DNA of 64,000 bases from Actinoplanes sp. NBRC 103695 (GTDB taxonomy: Bacteria > Actinomycetota > Actinomycetes > Mycobacteriales > Micromonosporaceae). This document shows, in pieces, positions 8,402 through 17,940 of this stretch (its first letter is position 1; every line of letters starts with the position of its first letter). Where the stretch lies: positions 231,010-295,009 of the forward strand of contig NZ_BSTL01000005.1 in assembly GCF_030269485.1 (NCBI RefSeq). The letters are read 5' to 3'. The position numbers and the translations under genes are program-made. The notes beneath the pieces are model-generated. The model saw nothing but the letters and a program-made list of their open reading frames with translations, was not told the DNA's origin and did no database searches.

Positions 8402-9109
8402 ATTGCCCTGCACGTCCCTGAGCAGGGTATGTGCGTTTCTGTGCCGTACGTCCCATCCGCTGACGAATCATGAGTCCTTGACCGGACCGGCTTCCGCGAC
8501 CTAGCCTCGCGTTACACAAGGTTTATCCGACCATCGCAAGCAACACGCACAACATAGATCGCATTACATTCCGGCATCAAATAATCCAGCCACTCGTCGA
8601 CCGTGCGAGGGCTGGACGGTCTTACCCGCGGTCGGCCAGAGACGCGACACGAGCGTCGACGGTCAGTCGTGCCCTGCGAGCCTTGGTCGGCCGAACCCTG
8701 TGCACCGGCACGCGAGGGTCGCGCGCCGGGACGCCGACATCGGTAAGTGGGTTCGTAAGCCAAAGACGAGTCCGCCAAGAGCAGACCGCATAGACGAGAT
8801 CGCAAGACAAAACGGGCAAGAGGCCGGCAACGCCAGCGAGCACGCCGGGACAACTAGACAAGTGCACAGTCGCGACGAAGCGGCCGGGCGGGCACCGACT
8901 GACACCACCGACGACCATCCGCCAGACCGCAGGCACCAGCTCCGGCCGCCGCAGTCCGGGGATGGCGCGCCGAGGGAAGACGGCCCGCCGGGTCCGGCCG
9001 GGGTGGGTCACGACCCGCCGCCGCGTCCCGGGCCCCCGCCCGCCGACTGTGCAGGGGAGCGCCGCCGCCCCCGCGGGTGGGCGGCGCTGGCGAAGGGAGA
9101 CGCGGCGAC
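8402..9109 (+). other. 708-bp gap, probable long leader of the ribonuclease Y gene
   Basis: No open frame here has plausible actinobacterial coding character on either strand. The part from about 8515 to 8600 is clearly AT-richer than the rest of the window (for example TTACATTCCGGCATCAAATA). With the promoter proposed at 8478-8507, almost all of it would be transcribed as a leader of about 595 nt. Confidence 0.45.
8478..8507 (+). promoter_or_regulatory. candidate housekeeping promoter upstream of rny
   Basis: TTGACC (8478-8483) and TAGCCT (8502-8507) are separated by 18 bp, a good match to the actinobacterial primary sigma consensus TTGAC / TAnnnT. The start would be near 8514. Confidence 0.55.
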
Positions 9110-10810
9110 ATGACCGCCCTGGATTTTGTTCTGGTGGTGGCGATCGTCGTACTCGCCGCGTTCGTGGTGGGCGGCCTCTATCTGGGGTCACGCGCGCTGC
9201 GCCAGATCCAGACCAGCAAGGTCGACGCCAAGGACCGCGAGGATCAGGTCGAGCACGCCAAGGCAAAAGCTGCTTCGGTACGCGCGGAGGCCGCCGCCGC
9301 GAAGGCCGAGGCGAACGCCGCCCGCGCCGAGGCACGCAGAGTGCTCGAGACGGCTCACGGGGAGGCCGACACGATCCTCGAGCACGCACACCGCCAGGCC
9401 GAGACCGATGCCGAGCAGGCTCGCACGGCCGCCCGCCGCAGCGGGGAGCGCGAGGTGGCCCTGCTCAACGCGACCGCCAAGGAGCATGCCGCGGAGGTCG
9501 AGCGCCGCGCCGCGCGGATCGACGAGCGGGAACGCCAGCACGCCGACGAGGTCGAGCGCCTGGTCGAGCGGGAGCGCCGGCTCGCGGCGATGGACGCCGA
9601 CCTGTCGGGGCGGGAGGCGGCGCTGTCGGTCCGGGAGGCCGAGCTGGCGGCCGCCGTCGAGGGGCAGCGCAAGGAGTTGGAGCGGGTGGCCGGCCTGAGC
9701 GCCGACGCGGCCCGGTCGGAGCTGATCGAGACGATCGAGGCGCAGGCCAAGCGGGAGGCCGCGATCCTGGTCCGGGACATCGAGGGCGAGGCGAAGCGGA
9801 CGGCCGACACCCGGGCCCGGCACATCGTGGTGGATGCGATCCAGCGCATCGCCAGCGAGCAGACCGCGGAGAGCGTGGTCAGCGTTCTGCACCTGCCCAG
9901 CGATGAGATGAAGGGCCGGATCATCGGCCGCGAGGGGCGCAACATCCGGGCGTTCGAGTCGACCACCGGCGTCAACCTGATCATCGACGACACCCCGGAG
10001 GCGGTGCTGCTCTCCTGCTTCGACCCGGTACGCCGCGAGGTCGGCCGCCTCACCCTGGAGAAGCTGGTGCTGGACGGCCGCATCCACCCGCACCGCATCG
10101 AGGAGGTCTTCGAGTCCGCCAAGGGCGAGGTGGACCAGCTGTGCGAGCGGGCCGCCGAGGACGCCCTGGTCGACGTCGGCATCACCGACATCCACCCGGA
10201 GCTGGCCACCCTGGTGGGCCGGTTGAGGTACCGCACCAGCTACGGCCAGAACGTGCTGAAGCATCTGGTGGAGACCGCGCACATCGCCGGCATCATGGCC
10301 GCCGAGCTGGGCCTGGACGTGCGGACCATGAAGCGGGCCGCGTTCCTGCACGACATCGGCAAGGCGCTCACCCACGAGGTGGAGGGCAGCCACGCCCTGA
10401 TCGGCGCCGATCTGGCCCGCAAGTACGGCGAGTCGGAGGACGTGGTGCACGCGATCGAGGCGCATCACAACGAGGTGCCGCCGCAGACCATCGAGGCGGT
10501 GCTGACTCAGGCCGCGGACGCGTGTTCCGGTGGGCGGCCGGGCGCGCGGCGGGAGAGTCTCGAGGCGTACGTGAAGCGTCTGGAGCGGATCGAGGAGATC
10601 GCCGCCGGCAAGGTGGGGGTGGAGAAGGTCTTCGCGATGCAGGCCGGCCGCGAGATCCGGGTCATGGTTCGCCCGGATGACATCGATGACATCGGTGCCG
10701 CCGTGCTCGCCCGGGACGTCGCGAAGCAGATCGAGGAGGAGCTGACCTATCCGGGTCAGATCCGCGTCACGGTCGTCCGCGAGTCCCGGGTCACCGAGCT
10801 GGCCCGCTAG
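9110..10810 (+). CDS. rny: ribonuclease Y
   Basis: Ribonuclease Y is a membrane-anchored endoribonuclease that initiates mRNA decay. The 566-residue protein has the full family order: an N-terminal transmembrane helix (about 5-25), a long charged coiled coil rich in Ala/Glu/Arg (about 35-230), a KH RNA-binding domain with the loop GRIIGREGRN, and an HD phosphohydrolase domain whose metal-binding motif is HDIGKA. I start at ATG 9110 (MTALDFVLVV) because GAAGGGAGA lies 9 nt upstream; the earlier in-frame start has no such site. Location downstream of recA-recX recalls ymdA/rny placement near recA in Bacillus. Confidence 0.93.
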   Translation: MTALDFVLVVAIVVLAAFVVGGLYLGSRALRQIQTSKVDAKDREDQVEHAKAKAASVRAEAAAAKAEANAARAEARRVLETAHGEADTILEHAHRQAETDAEQARTAARRSGEREVALLNATAKEHAAEVERRAARIDERERQHADEVERLVERERRLAAMDADLSGREAALSVREAELAAAVEGQRKELERVAGLSADAARSELIETIEAQAKREAAILVRDIEGEAKRTADTRARHIVVDAIQRIASEQTAESVVSVLHLPSDEMKGRIIGREGRNIRAFESTTGVNLIIDDTPEAVLLSCFDPVRREVGRLTLEKLVLDGRIHPHRIEEVFESAKGEVDQLCERAAEDALVDVGITDIHPELATLVGRLRYRTSYGQNVLKHLVETAHIAGIMAAELGLDVRTMKRAAFLHDIGKALTHEVEGSHALIGADLARKYGESEDVVHAIEAHHNEVPPQTIEAVLTQAADACSGGRPGARRESLEAYVKRLERIEEIAAGKVGVEKVFAMQAGREIRVMVRPDDIDDIGAAVLARDVAKQIEEELTYPGQIRVTVVRESRVTELAR

Positions 10811-10817
10811 GCCCCGT

Positions 10818-10874
10818 CCGGCAGACGCCGGGCAAGCCGGCAGACGCCGGGCAAGCCGGCAGACGCCGGGCAAG
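10818..10874. repeat. three perfect 19-bp tandem repeats between convergent genes
   Basis: CCGGCAGACGCCGGGCAAG occurs at 10818, 10837 and 10856. The units are GC-rich with internal self-complementarity (CCGGC/GCCGG) and could act as a bidirectional terminator between rny and the glutamate transporter operon. Confidence 0.85.
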
Positions 10875-10895
10875 CCGGCTGGCGCTCGGCACGAC

Positions 10896-11861
10896 CTAGG
10901 CGAGCCCGCCGCCGACCCCGGCGCCGATGGCGGCGGGAGGCTCGGCGTCGACCGGCAGGTTGCGGGTCTTGCTGCCGCGGGCGAGCCGGCGCTGCACGTA
11001 GCCGGCGAGCTTGGACAGCCCGTAGTTGATCAGGATGTAGATCGTTCCGACGACGACGTACATCTGGATCTGGTTGTCCAGGATCTGCACGACCTGCGTG
11101 GTGATCCGGAGGATCTCCTCGTACCCGATGATGAAGCCCAGCGACGTGTCCTTGAGCACCACCACGAGCTGGCTGATCAGCGCCGGCAGCATGATCCGGA
11201 AGGCCTGCGGCAGCAGGATCATCCGGATGGTCTGCGCGCTGCTCAGGCCGACCGCCTCGGCCGCCTCGCGCTGGCCGACGGGCAGGCCCTCCATGCCGGA
11301 GCGCAGGATCTCGGCGATCACCACGGAGTTGTAGAGGACCAGGCCGAGGACCAGGTACCAGATCAGGTCGCCGAGCTCGACGCCGAGCGACGGCAGGCCG
11401 AGCCAGACGAAGACGACCGTGATGACCACGGGCAGGCCACGGAACACCTCGACGAAGATCCGGCTGATCGCGTCGAGCGCGACCATGATCACGCGCAGCA
11501 GGATCGCCACCGGGGCGGGGAAGCCCACCCACTTGCGGTGGCTGGCGGACTTGAGCCAGATCCGCGCGATGGACAGCAGTGTGCCGACGATCAGCGAGGC
11601 GACCACGGCCAGCACCGCGGCGATCAGGGTGGCCTTGAAGCCGTCCCCGATCCGGGTCCACAGCGCGCTGAAGTCGTCGTCGGACGGGTCGATCAGCGGC
11701 GCCCAGACGTCCATGTCGAACTCGCCGCGCGCGTCCAGCGGCTTGTAGACGAAGAAGTAGACACCGACCAGGACCAGCAGGCCGACGACGATGCTGCTGA
11801 TGATCGTGACGCGACGGGCGCGGGGCCCGGGCGCGTCGTAGAGCGTGGTCTGCTGGCTCAT
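10896..11861 (-). CDS. gluD: glutamate-type ABC transporter permease 2
   Basis: One of the two inner-membrane channel subunits of a polar amino acid importer. The 321-residue protein has an N-terminal helix near residues 18-40 and a further set of helices; the EAA loop that docks on the ATPase reads AAEAVGLSSAQTIRMILLPQA (20 residues plus one), typical of HisM/GluD proteins. The ATG at 11861 overlaps the stop of the upstream permease gene (ATGA). It is the last gene of a minus-strand operon. Substrate specificity for glutamate is inferred from similarity to Corynebacterium GluABCD. Confidence 0.88.
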   Translation of the reverse strand: MSQQTTLYDAPGPRARRVTIISSIVVGLLVLVGVYFFVYKPLDARGEFDMDVWAPLIDPSDDDFSALWTRIGDGFKATLIAAVLAVVASLIVGTLLSIARIWLKSASHRKWVGFPAPVAILLRVIMVALDAISRIFVEVFRGLPVVITVVFVWLGLPSLGVELGDLIWYLVLGLVLYNSVVIAEILRSGMEGLPVGQREAAEAVGLSSAQTIRMILLPQAFRIMLPALISQLVVVLKDTSLGFIIGYEEILRITTQVVQILDNQIQMYVVVGTIYILINYGLSKLAGYVQRRLARGSKTRNLPVDAEPPAAIGAGVGGGLA

Positions 11862-12565
11862 CGGGCCACCGCCCGGCGCTTCTCGATGCGGTCGAGCAGG
11901 ATGCCGAGGGGCACGGTCATGATGAGGAAGCCGATCGAGATGCCGATCATCACCGGGATGGTCGGTTCGCCGCGGACCGTGATCAGCGCGTACCCGCTGT
12001 TGGAGAGGTCTCCCACCACACCGAAGAAGCCGGCGAGCGCGGAGTTCTTGATCATCGCGATGATCACGCTGCCGAGCGGCACGATGGCCGCCTTCCACGC
12101 CTGGGGGAGGACCACGAAGCGGAGGTTCTGACCGAAGGTCAGGCCGATCGCGCGGGCCGCCTCGGCCTGGCCGGTGGGCACCGCGTTGATGCCGGCGCGC
12201 AGTGCCTCGCAGACGAACGCGCCGGTGTAGAGGCTGAGCGCGATGATCGCGAAGCGGAAGTACGGCAGGTCGATGCTCAACCGGGTGAAGATCTGCTCGA
12301 GCCCGGGGATGCGCAGGAAGTTGGCATTGGAGCCGAGCGCCGGGAGCGCGAACGCCGAGAAGAAGAAGACGATGGTCAGCGGGACGTTACGGAACACCGT
12401 GACGTACCCGGTGCCGATCGCGCGCAGCGGCGGCACCGGGGAGATCCGGAAGACCGCGATCACGGCGCCGATGACCAGCGCCCCGATCGCGGCGAGAATG
12501 CAGAGTTGCAAGGTGAGCCAGAACCCACCGGCGAAGACGTCGAAGTTGTCGATCACGGCGCCCAT
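11858..12565 (-). CDS. gluC: glutamate-type ABC transporter permease 1
   Basis: A 235-residue HisM-type permease with about five membrane helices and the EAA motif AARAIGLTFGQNLRFVVLP near residue 145. It partners the larger permease encoded downstream, with which it overlaps by 4 nt. A gap of 48 nt separates it from the binding-protein gene, consistent with one transcript. Confidence 0.9.
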   Translation of the reverse strand: MGAVIDNFDVFAGGFWLTLQLCILAAIGALVIGAVIAVFRISPVPPLRAIGTGYVTVFRNVPLTIVFFFSAFALPALGSNANFLRIPGLEQIFTRLSIDLPYFRFAIIALSLYTGAFVCEALRAGINAVPTGQAEAARAIGLTFGQNLRFVVLPQAWKAAIVPLGSVIIAMIKNSALAGFFGVVGDLSNSGYALITVRGEPTIPVMIGISIGFLIMTVPLGILLDRIEKRRAVAR

Positions 12566-12613
12566 GTCGCCACCACCAAGCTCTGGCTCACCCTGGTCCT
12601 CAGCTACTCAGCT

Positions 12614-13492
12614 TCAGCTACGGTCGATCGTCGGGATCTTGAGCTCCGACGTGTCGTTCTTGCCGGCGGTGTCGTCCCAGGCCTTCTTGTAGGCACCGTC
12701 CTGGAACGCCTTCTCCAGCGTGTCGTTGATGAAGGTCTTGAAGGCGGCGTCGCCCTTCTTCAGGCCGATGCCGTACGGCTCCTCGGTGAAGGTCTGGCCG
12801 GCCAGCTTGAAGGCGCCCTCGTTGGTGGCGACGAAGCCGGCCAGGATCACGTTGTCGGTGGTGACCGCGTCGACCTGACCACCCTTCAGCGCGTCCACGC
12901 ACTTCTGGTAGATGTCGAAGAGCACCAGCTGCTTGGTCTTGTCACCGAGGTACTTCTCGATGTTGGTGGCCGGGGTGGAGTTGGTCACCGAGCAGACCTT
13001 CTTGGTGCCGTCCTTGAAGGAGTCCGGCCCGGTGATGGAGGCGTCGTCCGCCTTCACCAGGATCGACTGGCCGGCGATGTAGTACGGCCCGGCGAAGTCG
13101 ATGACGGCCTTGCGCTTGTCGTTGATCGTGTACGTCGCGACCACGATGTCGACCTTGTCCTGCTGGAGGACCTGCTCGCGGACCGTCGACGGGGTTTCCT
13201 GGTACTCGATCTTGTCCTCGGGGATGTCCAGCGCCTTGGCGACCAGCTTGGCGATCTCGACGTCGAAGCCCTCGGGCTTGCCGCTGAGGCCCTTGAGGCC
13301 GAAGCCCGGCTGGTCGAACTTGGTGCCCACCCGGATCTTCTGAGCCTTGTTCAGCTTCTCCATCGTCGACCCGGCGGCGAAGCTGGCGTTGCCGGAGCTG
13401 CCACCCTCGCTGTCGTCGCCGCCACAGGCGGTCACGGTCAGCGCCAGGGCCAGGGCCCCGATCGCGGCCGCAATACGGGTAGTGCGCATCAT
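12614..13492 (-). CDS. gluB: glutamate-binding lipoprotein of ABC transporter
   Basis: This extracytoplasmic substrate-binding protein is 292 residues and begins with a lipoprotein signal peptide whose lipobox cysteine is C23 (VTAC followed by GGDDSEGG). The mature part is a type 2 periplasmic binding fold: a first lobe with the sequence VGTKFDQPGFGLKG, the hinge region GFDVEIAKLVAKAL, and a signature IVVATYTINDKRK. The first of two adjacent ATG codons is used, with GAGGAG 5-6 nt upstream. Membrane anchoring replaces the free periplasmic form in this Gram-positive cell. Confidence 0.92.
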   Translation of the reverse strand: MMRTTRIAAAIGALALALTVTACGGDDSEGGSSGNASFAAGSTMEKLNKAQKIRVGTKFDQPGFGLKGLSGKPEGFDVEIAKLVAKALDIPEDKIEYQETPSTVREQVLQQDKVDIVVATYTINDKRKAVIDFAGPYYIAGQSILVKADDASITGPDSFKDGTKKVCSVTNSTPATNIEKYLGDKTKQLVLFDIYQKCVDALKGGQVDAVTTDNVILAGFVATNEGAFKLAGQTFTEEPYGIGLKKGDAAFKTFINDTLEKAFQDGAYKKAWDDTAGKNDTSELKIPTIDRS

Positions 13493-13545
13493 TACGCTCC
13501 TCGGTGGTGATGCAGTGAGCCTTTTGAGGGCTCCTTGATGGACAC

Positions 13546-14292
13546 TCAGTGCGTCAAGATCTTGGAGAGGAAGTCCTTCGCCCGTTCCGATTTCGGGTTG
13601 GCGAAGAACTCCGACGGCGCCGCTTCCTCGACCAGCTGACCGTCGGCCATGAACACCACGCGGTTGGCGGCGTGCCGGGCGAAGCCCATCTCGTGGGTCA
13701 CCACCACCATCGTCATGCCGTCCTTGGCGAGCGAGGTCATCACGTCCAGCACCTCGCCGACCATTTCCGGGTCGAGGGCGCTGGTGGGCTCGTCGAAGAG
13801 CAGGGCCTTGGGCTGCATGGCCAGCGCGCGGGCGATCGCGACGCGCTGCTGCTGGCCGCCGGAGAGCTGGGCCGGGTACTTCTCGGCCTGGCTGGCGATG
13901 CCGACCCGGTCGAGCAGGCCCATCGCGCGGTCCCTGACGACCGAGGGCTTCTCCCGGCGCACCTTCAGCGGGCCGAGCATGACGTTCTGCAGGATGGTCT
14001 TGTGCGCGAAGAGGTTGAACGACTGGAACACCATGCCGACCTCGCTGCGCAGCTTCGCCAGGCCCTTGCCCTCGGCCGGCAGCTCCTGCCCGTCGAAGAC
14101 GATGGTGCCCGAGTTGATCGGCTCGAGCCGGTTGATCGCCCGGCACAGCGTCGACTTGCCGGAGCCGGACGGTCCGATCACGACGACGACCTCGCCGCGG
14201 GCGACGGACAGGTCCACGTCCTGGAGCACGTGCAGGGGCCCGAACCACTTGTTGACCTTGTCAAGGACGATGAGAGCCTTGTCGTCAGCCAC
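13546..14292 (-). CDS. gluA: glutamate-type ABC transporter ATP-binding protein
   Basis: The ATPase of the importer, 248 residues. Motifs: Walker [11 protein letters not shown]-loop MVFQSFNLF, signature LSGGQQQR, Walker [13 protein letters not shown] and the H-loop THEMGF. The GTG at 14292 ([18 protein letters not shown]) was chosen because AGGACGG stands about 9 nt before it and it fits the usual length; a GTG ten codons upstream lacks a ribosome binding site. First gene of the four-gene operon gluABCD, transcribed away from the next plus-strand gene. Confidence 0.93.
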   Translation of the reverse strand: MADDKALIVLDKVNKWFGPLHVLQDVDLSVARGEVVVVIGPSGSGKSTLCRAINRLEPINSGTIVFDGQELPAEGKGLAKLRSEVGMVFQSFNLFAHKTILQNVMLGPLKVRREKPSVVRDRAMGLLDRVGIASQAEKYPAQLSGGQQQRVAIARALAMQPKALLFDEPTSALDPEMVGEVLDVMTSLAKDGMTMVVVTHEMGFARHAANRVVFMADGQLVEEAAPSEFFANPKSERAKDFLSKILTH

Positions 14293-14422
14293 GTGCGGAC
14301 ACCGTCCTGTTCGTCGGTTCACTCGGATGGGGCCACTCTAGGGGGGCTGGTGTATCGGTTAGCGCCGAGAATGGTCACGGAGCGGTAACACAGGGAGATG
14401 CAGGTCGGGAGTGTTGTCCACG

Positions 14423-14878
14423 ATGAGCGGTATGGCGGACGTTGACCCGGTGGGTGGCATCTGGAACTGGGCCGTTGCCGGTCGGATCGATGAGGCTTCG
14501 GTCCGATCTGCGATCTCCGATGTCTTAGAGCGCCCCGTGACCGGGATGTCCGAGGACGCTGAGGATTCTGCCGTGCTGGTGGACGTCTACCACGTCGGTG
14601 GCGAGTTCCCGACAATGATCGACCTTTACCTCGTCCCGTCCGTTGATCATGAGATCACCGTCGCGAGCGCCGTCGCGGTCGAGCTCGGTGCCGCGGTCCT
14701 GCTTCCCGACGACTCGCTCAACCCCACGCGGTACGTGCTGAGCGAGCCGGACGGGACCTGGCGGACCGTGCATGTCGACGAGATCGAGACCGACGAGGGC
14801 ACCGAGCGCCGGCACCTGCGTCCCTGCACCGGCGCCGACCCCGCCTGTGCGGTGGGCCCGGAGCGCAACGCGGCGTGA
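14423..14878 (+). CDS. hypothetical actinobacterial protein upstream of miaB
   Basis: I recognise no named family. The product (about 151 residues) is acidic and soluble, without signal peptide or membrane helix. The pattern of hydrophobic strands ([38 protein letters not shown]) suggests a small alpha/beta domain. Start choice is uncertain: ATG 14423, ATG 14432 and GTG 14411 are all in frame, and only GGGAG at about 14406-14410 resembles a Shine-Dalgarno. It ends 22 nt before miaB and may be cotranscribed with it. Confidence 0.6.
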   Translation: MSGMADVDPVGGIWNWAVAGRIDEASVRSAISDVLERPVTGMSEDAEDSAVLVDVYHVGGEFPTMIDLYLVPSVDHEITVASAVAVELGAAVLLPDDSLNPTRYVLSEPDGTWRTVHVDEIETDEGTERRHLRPCTGADPACAVGPERNAA

Positions 14879-14900
14879 CAGGGCTACCCTTTTCACTGCT

Positions 14901-16379
14901 ATGACGAGTGACCAACGAACCTACGACGTGCGCACGTACGGCTGTCAGATGAACGTGCACGACAGCGAACGCATCTCCGGGCTGATGGAGGATGCGGGGT
15001 ACGTGCGTGCCGCCGACGCGGACGCGGCCGACGTGGTCGTGTTCAACACCTGCGCCGTCCGGGAGAACGCGGACAACCGCCTCTACGGCAACCTCGGCCA
15101 CCTGCGGCCGACGAAGCTGAAGAACCCGGACATGCAGATCGCCGTCGGCGGATGCCTCGCGCAGAAGGACCGCGGCGACATCGTCAAGAAGGCGCCGTGG
15201 GTCGACGTGGTCTTCGGCACCCACAACATCGGCTCGCTGCCCGCCCTGCTCGAGCGCGCCCGGCACAACGCCGCCGCCGAGGTGGAGATCCTCGAGTCGC
15301 TGGAGGTGTTCCCCTCCACGCTGCCGACGCGCCGCGAGTCCACGTACGCGGGATGGGTCTCGATCTCGGTCGGCTGCAACAACACCTGCACGTTCTGCAT
15401 CGTCCCGGCGCTGCGCGGCAAGGAGAAGGACCGCCGGCCGGGCGAGATCCTCGCCGAGGTGGAGGCGCTCACCTCCGAGGGCGTGCTCGAGGTCACTCTG
15501 CTCGGGCAGAACGTCAACTCGTACGGCGCCGAGTTCGGCGACCGGCTCGCGTTCGGCAAGCTGCTGCGCGCGTGCGGCGAGGTCGACGGCCTGGAGCGGG
15601 TGCGGTTCACCAGCCCGCACCCGAAGGACTTCACCGACGACGTGATCGCCGCGATGGCCGAGACGCCGAACGTCTGCCCGTCGCTGCACATGCCGCTGCA
15701 GTCCGGCTCCGACGCGGTGCTCAAGGCCATGCGCCGCAGCTACCGCCGGGAGAAGTACCTGGGCATCATCGACAAGGTGCGCGCCGCGATGCCGGACGCC
15801 GCGATCACCACCGACATCATCGTCGGGTTCCCGGGCGAGACGGAGGCCGACTTCGAGCAGACGCTCGAGGTGGTGCGCGCGGCGCGGTTCTCCACCGCGT
15901 TCACCTTCCAGTACTCGATCCGTCCCGGCACCCCCGCCGCGACCATGCCGGACCAGGTGCCCAAAGCGGTCGTGCAGGAACGGTACGAGCGGCTGATCGC
16001 CACGCTCGAGGACATCACCTGGGCGGAGAACAAGAAGCAGGTCGGGCGTACGGTCGAAGTGCTGGTCGCGGTGGGTGAGGGTCGCAAGGACGAGCGTACG
16101 GGCCGGCTGAGCGGCCGGGCCCGCGACGGCCGTCTCGTGCACTTCGCCACCGGCGGCCTGGCCCCGCGTCCGGGCGACATCGTCGAGACCGTGATCACCT
16201 ACGCCGCCCCGCACCACCTGAACGCCGACGGCGACCCGGTCAGCCACCGCCGCACCCGCGCGGGTGACGCCTGGGAAGCCGGCCGCACCCCGCGGATGCC
16301 CGGCGTCAACCTGGGCCTTCCCACGATCGGCGCGCCCGCACCGCTGGCGGCGACCACAGGCGGCTGCGCGGTCACGTAG
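14901..16379 (+). CDS. miaB: tRNA-2-methylthio-N6-dimethylallyladenosine synthase MiaB
   Basis: MiaB is a radical-SAM methylthiotransferase that adds a methylthio group to isopentenyl-adenosine 37 of tRNAs, the product of MiaA (also encoded here). The 492-residue protein has the N-terminal UPF0004 domain with cysteines in YGCQMN, NTCAVR and GGCLAQ for one iron-sulfur cluster, and the radical-SAM triad C159-C163-C166 (CNNTCTFC) for the other. A TRAM domain lies near 390-450. ATG 14901 follows a TACCCT hexamer by 10 nt with no Shine-Dalgarno, so a very short leader is possible. The last 60 residues are a Pro/Ala-rich extension. Confidence 0.95.
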   Translation: MTSDQRTYDVRTYGCQMNVHDSERISGLMEDAGYVRAADADAADVVVFNTCAVRENADNRLYGNLGHLRPTKLKNPDMQIAVGGCLAQKDRGDIVKKAPWVDVVFGTHNIGSLPALLERARHNAAAEVEILESLEVFPSTLPTRRESTYAGWVSISVGCNNTCTFCIVPALRGKEKDRRPGEILAEVEALTSEGVLEVTLLGQNVNSYGAEFGDRLAFGKLLRACGEVDGLERVRFTSPHPKDFTDDVIAAMAETPNVCPSLHMPLQSGSDAVLKAMRRSYRREKYLGIIDKVRAAMPDAAITTDIIVGFPGETEADFEQTLEVVRAARFSTAFTFQYSIRPGTPAATMPDQVPKAVVQERYERLIATLEDITWAENKKQVGRTVEVLVAVGEGRKDERTGRLSGRARDGRLVHFATGGLAPRPGDIVETVITYAAPHHLNADGDPVSHRRTRAGDAWEAGRTPRMPGVNLGLPTIGAPAPLAATTGGCAVT

Positions 16380-16478
16380 GGAAGGTGACGCCGGTGCGTT
16401 CGGCCCGCTCGGTGCCCCAGTCGTAGAGCGCCTGCAGCACCGGGGCGAGACTGCGCCCTCGTCGGTGAAGCAAGAAGC
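16372..16478 (-). pseudogene. C-terminal remnant of an HxlR-type transcriptional regulator
   Basis: Reading the minus strand gives CFTDEG in one frame and then RSLAPVLQALYDWGTERAER in the next. Together these reproduce the conserved end of HxlR-family winged-helix regulators (LTDEGRSLAPVL..L..WG). A single missing C after GAGGG explains the frame change. No N-terminal part exists: the match stops at the terminator hairpin. Its stop codon lies inside the end of miaB. It is therefore a decayed fragment rather than a gene. Confidence 0.6.
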
Positions 16479-16504
16479 GGCCCGGACCATTTACGGTCCG
16501 GGCC
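16479..16504. terminator. 10-bp perfect hairpin between convergent miaB and DUF349 gene
   Basis: GGCCCGGACC and GGTCCGGGCC pair exactly around the 6-nt loop ATTTAC. It is placed to end transcription from both sides. Confidence 0.8.
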
Positions 16505-16552
16505 ACTGATGACGTGCAGGTGCTGTGCACGTACTCCAGAACGGTTTTGATC

Positions 16553-17761
16553 TTAGGAAGCCTGCTCCGCCAAGGCCAGGAACTGACGCTTGGATTCGAG
16601 CGCCTGCTGGGCCTCCTTGATCCGCTTCTTGTCGCCGGCCGCCTCCGCGCGGGCGAGACGCTGCTCGGCCTCCGCGACCTGCTCGCGCATCTGCTGGAGC
16701 AGCGGGTTGTCCTGCGGCGCCGTCTTGCGCCAGGCCGAGTCCATGGCCACCCGGATGCGTTCCTCCGCGGCCCGCCAGCGGCGATCCAGACCGGCCTGCG
16801 ACTCGCGCGGCACCCGGCCGGCGTCGTGCCAGGAGGCCTGCGCGTCACGCATCTTGTTCTGTGCCGCGCGCGGGTCGGCGTCGACGTCCAGCGCCTCGAC
16901 CTCGGCGAGGATCGCCTGTTTGCGTTCCAGGTTGCCCTTGAACTCGGCGTCGCGGGCGGAGAAGACCTCGCTGCGGCGGGTGAAGAAGGCGTCCTGCGCG
17001 GCCCGGAAGCGTTCCCAGAGGCGCTGCTCGGCCTCCTTCGCGGCGCGCGGCGCGGCCTTCCACTCGGTCATCAGTTCCTTGAGCCGGTTGGCGGTCGGCG
17101 CCCACTCGGACGACTCGGACAGCGCCTCCGCCTCGGCGACCAGTTCCTCCTTGGCGGTCTGCGCCTGCTTGCGCTGGCCGTCGAGGGTGGCGAAGTGGGC
17201 GCCGCGGCGGCGGGTGAAGCCGTCCCGGGCGGTCGCGAAACGCTTCCACAGCTCGCCGTCGGTCTTCTTGTCGACGCCGCGGATCGTCTTCCACTCGTCG
17301 AGGATTTCCTTGAGCCGGTCGCCGGCCGTCTTCCAGCCGGTGGACTCGGCGGCGATCTTCTCCGCCTCCTCGACCAGCGAGGTCTTGCGGGCGATCGCCT
17401 CGCCGCGGGCCGCCTCACGGGCCACGCGCGCCTCGCCGGCTTTTTCGTCGGCGAGGGTGGACAGCCGTTCGAGCCGGGCGGCGAGCCCGTCGATGTCGCC
17501 GACGACGTGTGCCTCGTCGAGCTGGGTGCGCAGCCGCTTGACGCTGGTCAGGGAGTGGGCGGCGTCGGCCGCGCCGGACTTGAGCCGGGCCTCGATCAGG
17601 TCGACCTCGGTGACCAGATCGGCGAACCGGCGGGCGAAGTGGGCCAGACCCTCCTCGGGAGTGCCCGCCTGCCATGAGCCGACCACCCGGTCGCCCTCGG
17701 CGGTCTTGACGTAGACGGTGCCGTCGGCATCGACTCGCCCGAAGGTTGTCCAGTCGTTCAT
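16553..17761 (-). CDS. DUF349 domain protein
   Basis: A 402-residue, highly charged, mostly helical protein with at least three successive DUF349 units, recognisable by the repeated W-K..G...R..E..LW.RF motif (LKEILDEWKTIRGVDKKTDG, then LMTEWKAAPRAAKEAEQRLW, then a third unit around WHDAGRVPRE). The C-terminal 60 residues form a coiled coil. ATG 17761 has GAGGATGAG upstream. It is transcribed divergently from miaA. The function of the family is not established; a DUF349 protein has been linked to ribosome or RNA biology in other bacteria, but that is not testable here. Confidence 0.85.
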   Translation of the reverse strand: MNDWTTFGRVDADGTVYVKTAEGDRVVGSWQAGTPEEGLAHFARRFADLVTEVDLIEARLKSGAADAAHSLTSVKRLRTQLDEAHVVGDIDGLAARLERLSTLADEKAGEARVAREAARGEAIARKTSLVEEAEKIAAESTGWKTAGDRLKEILDEWKTIRGVDKKTDGELWKRFATARDGFTRRRGAHFATLDGQRKQAQTAKEELVAEAEALSESSEWAPTANRLKELMTEWKAAPRAAKEAEQRLWERFRAAQDAFFTRRSEVFSARDAEFKGNLERKQAILAEVEALDVDADPRAAQNKMRDAQASWHDAGRVPRESQAGLDRRWRAAEERIRVAMDSAWRKTAPQDNPLLQQMREQVAEAEQRLARAEAAGDKKRIKEAQQALESKRQFLALAEQAS

Positions 17762-17940
17762 CAGCTCATCCTCGTTCTTCCCGGCAGCCGTGAGCCTCCT
17801 CGCTCCGACCACCGCCACAGCGCAGTCAAGAATGCCGTACCTCACTTGACATTCTTTCTCGCGCATTGTCACAGGTCCAACCCGGTTACGACCAAGTGCC
17901 CGCCGATGACCGTGACCATACGGTGTCCTACCGTTGCTCC

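Noticed and set aside
8512..8853. Possible small minus-strand gene of 113 codons upstream of rny
   Set aside because: Low-complexity Arg/Ser-rich product, no ribosome binding site, no domain, and it opposes the likely rny leader.
10807..11661. Alternative minus-strand frame overlapping gluD
   Set aside because: Arg/Gly/Pro-rich translation typical of an off-frame reading; the permease frame has clear membrane helices and the EAA loop.
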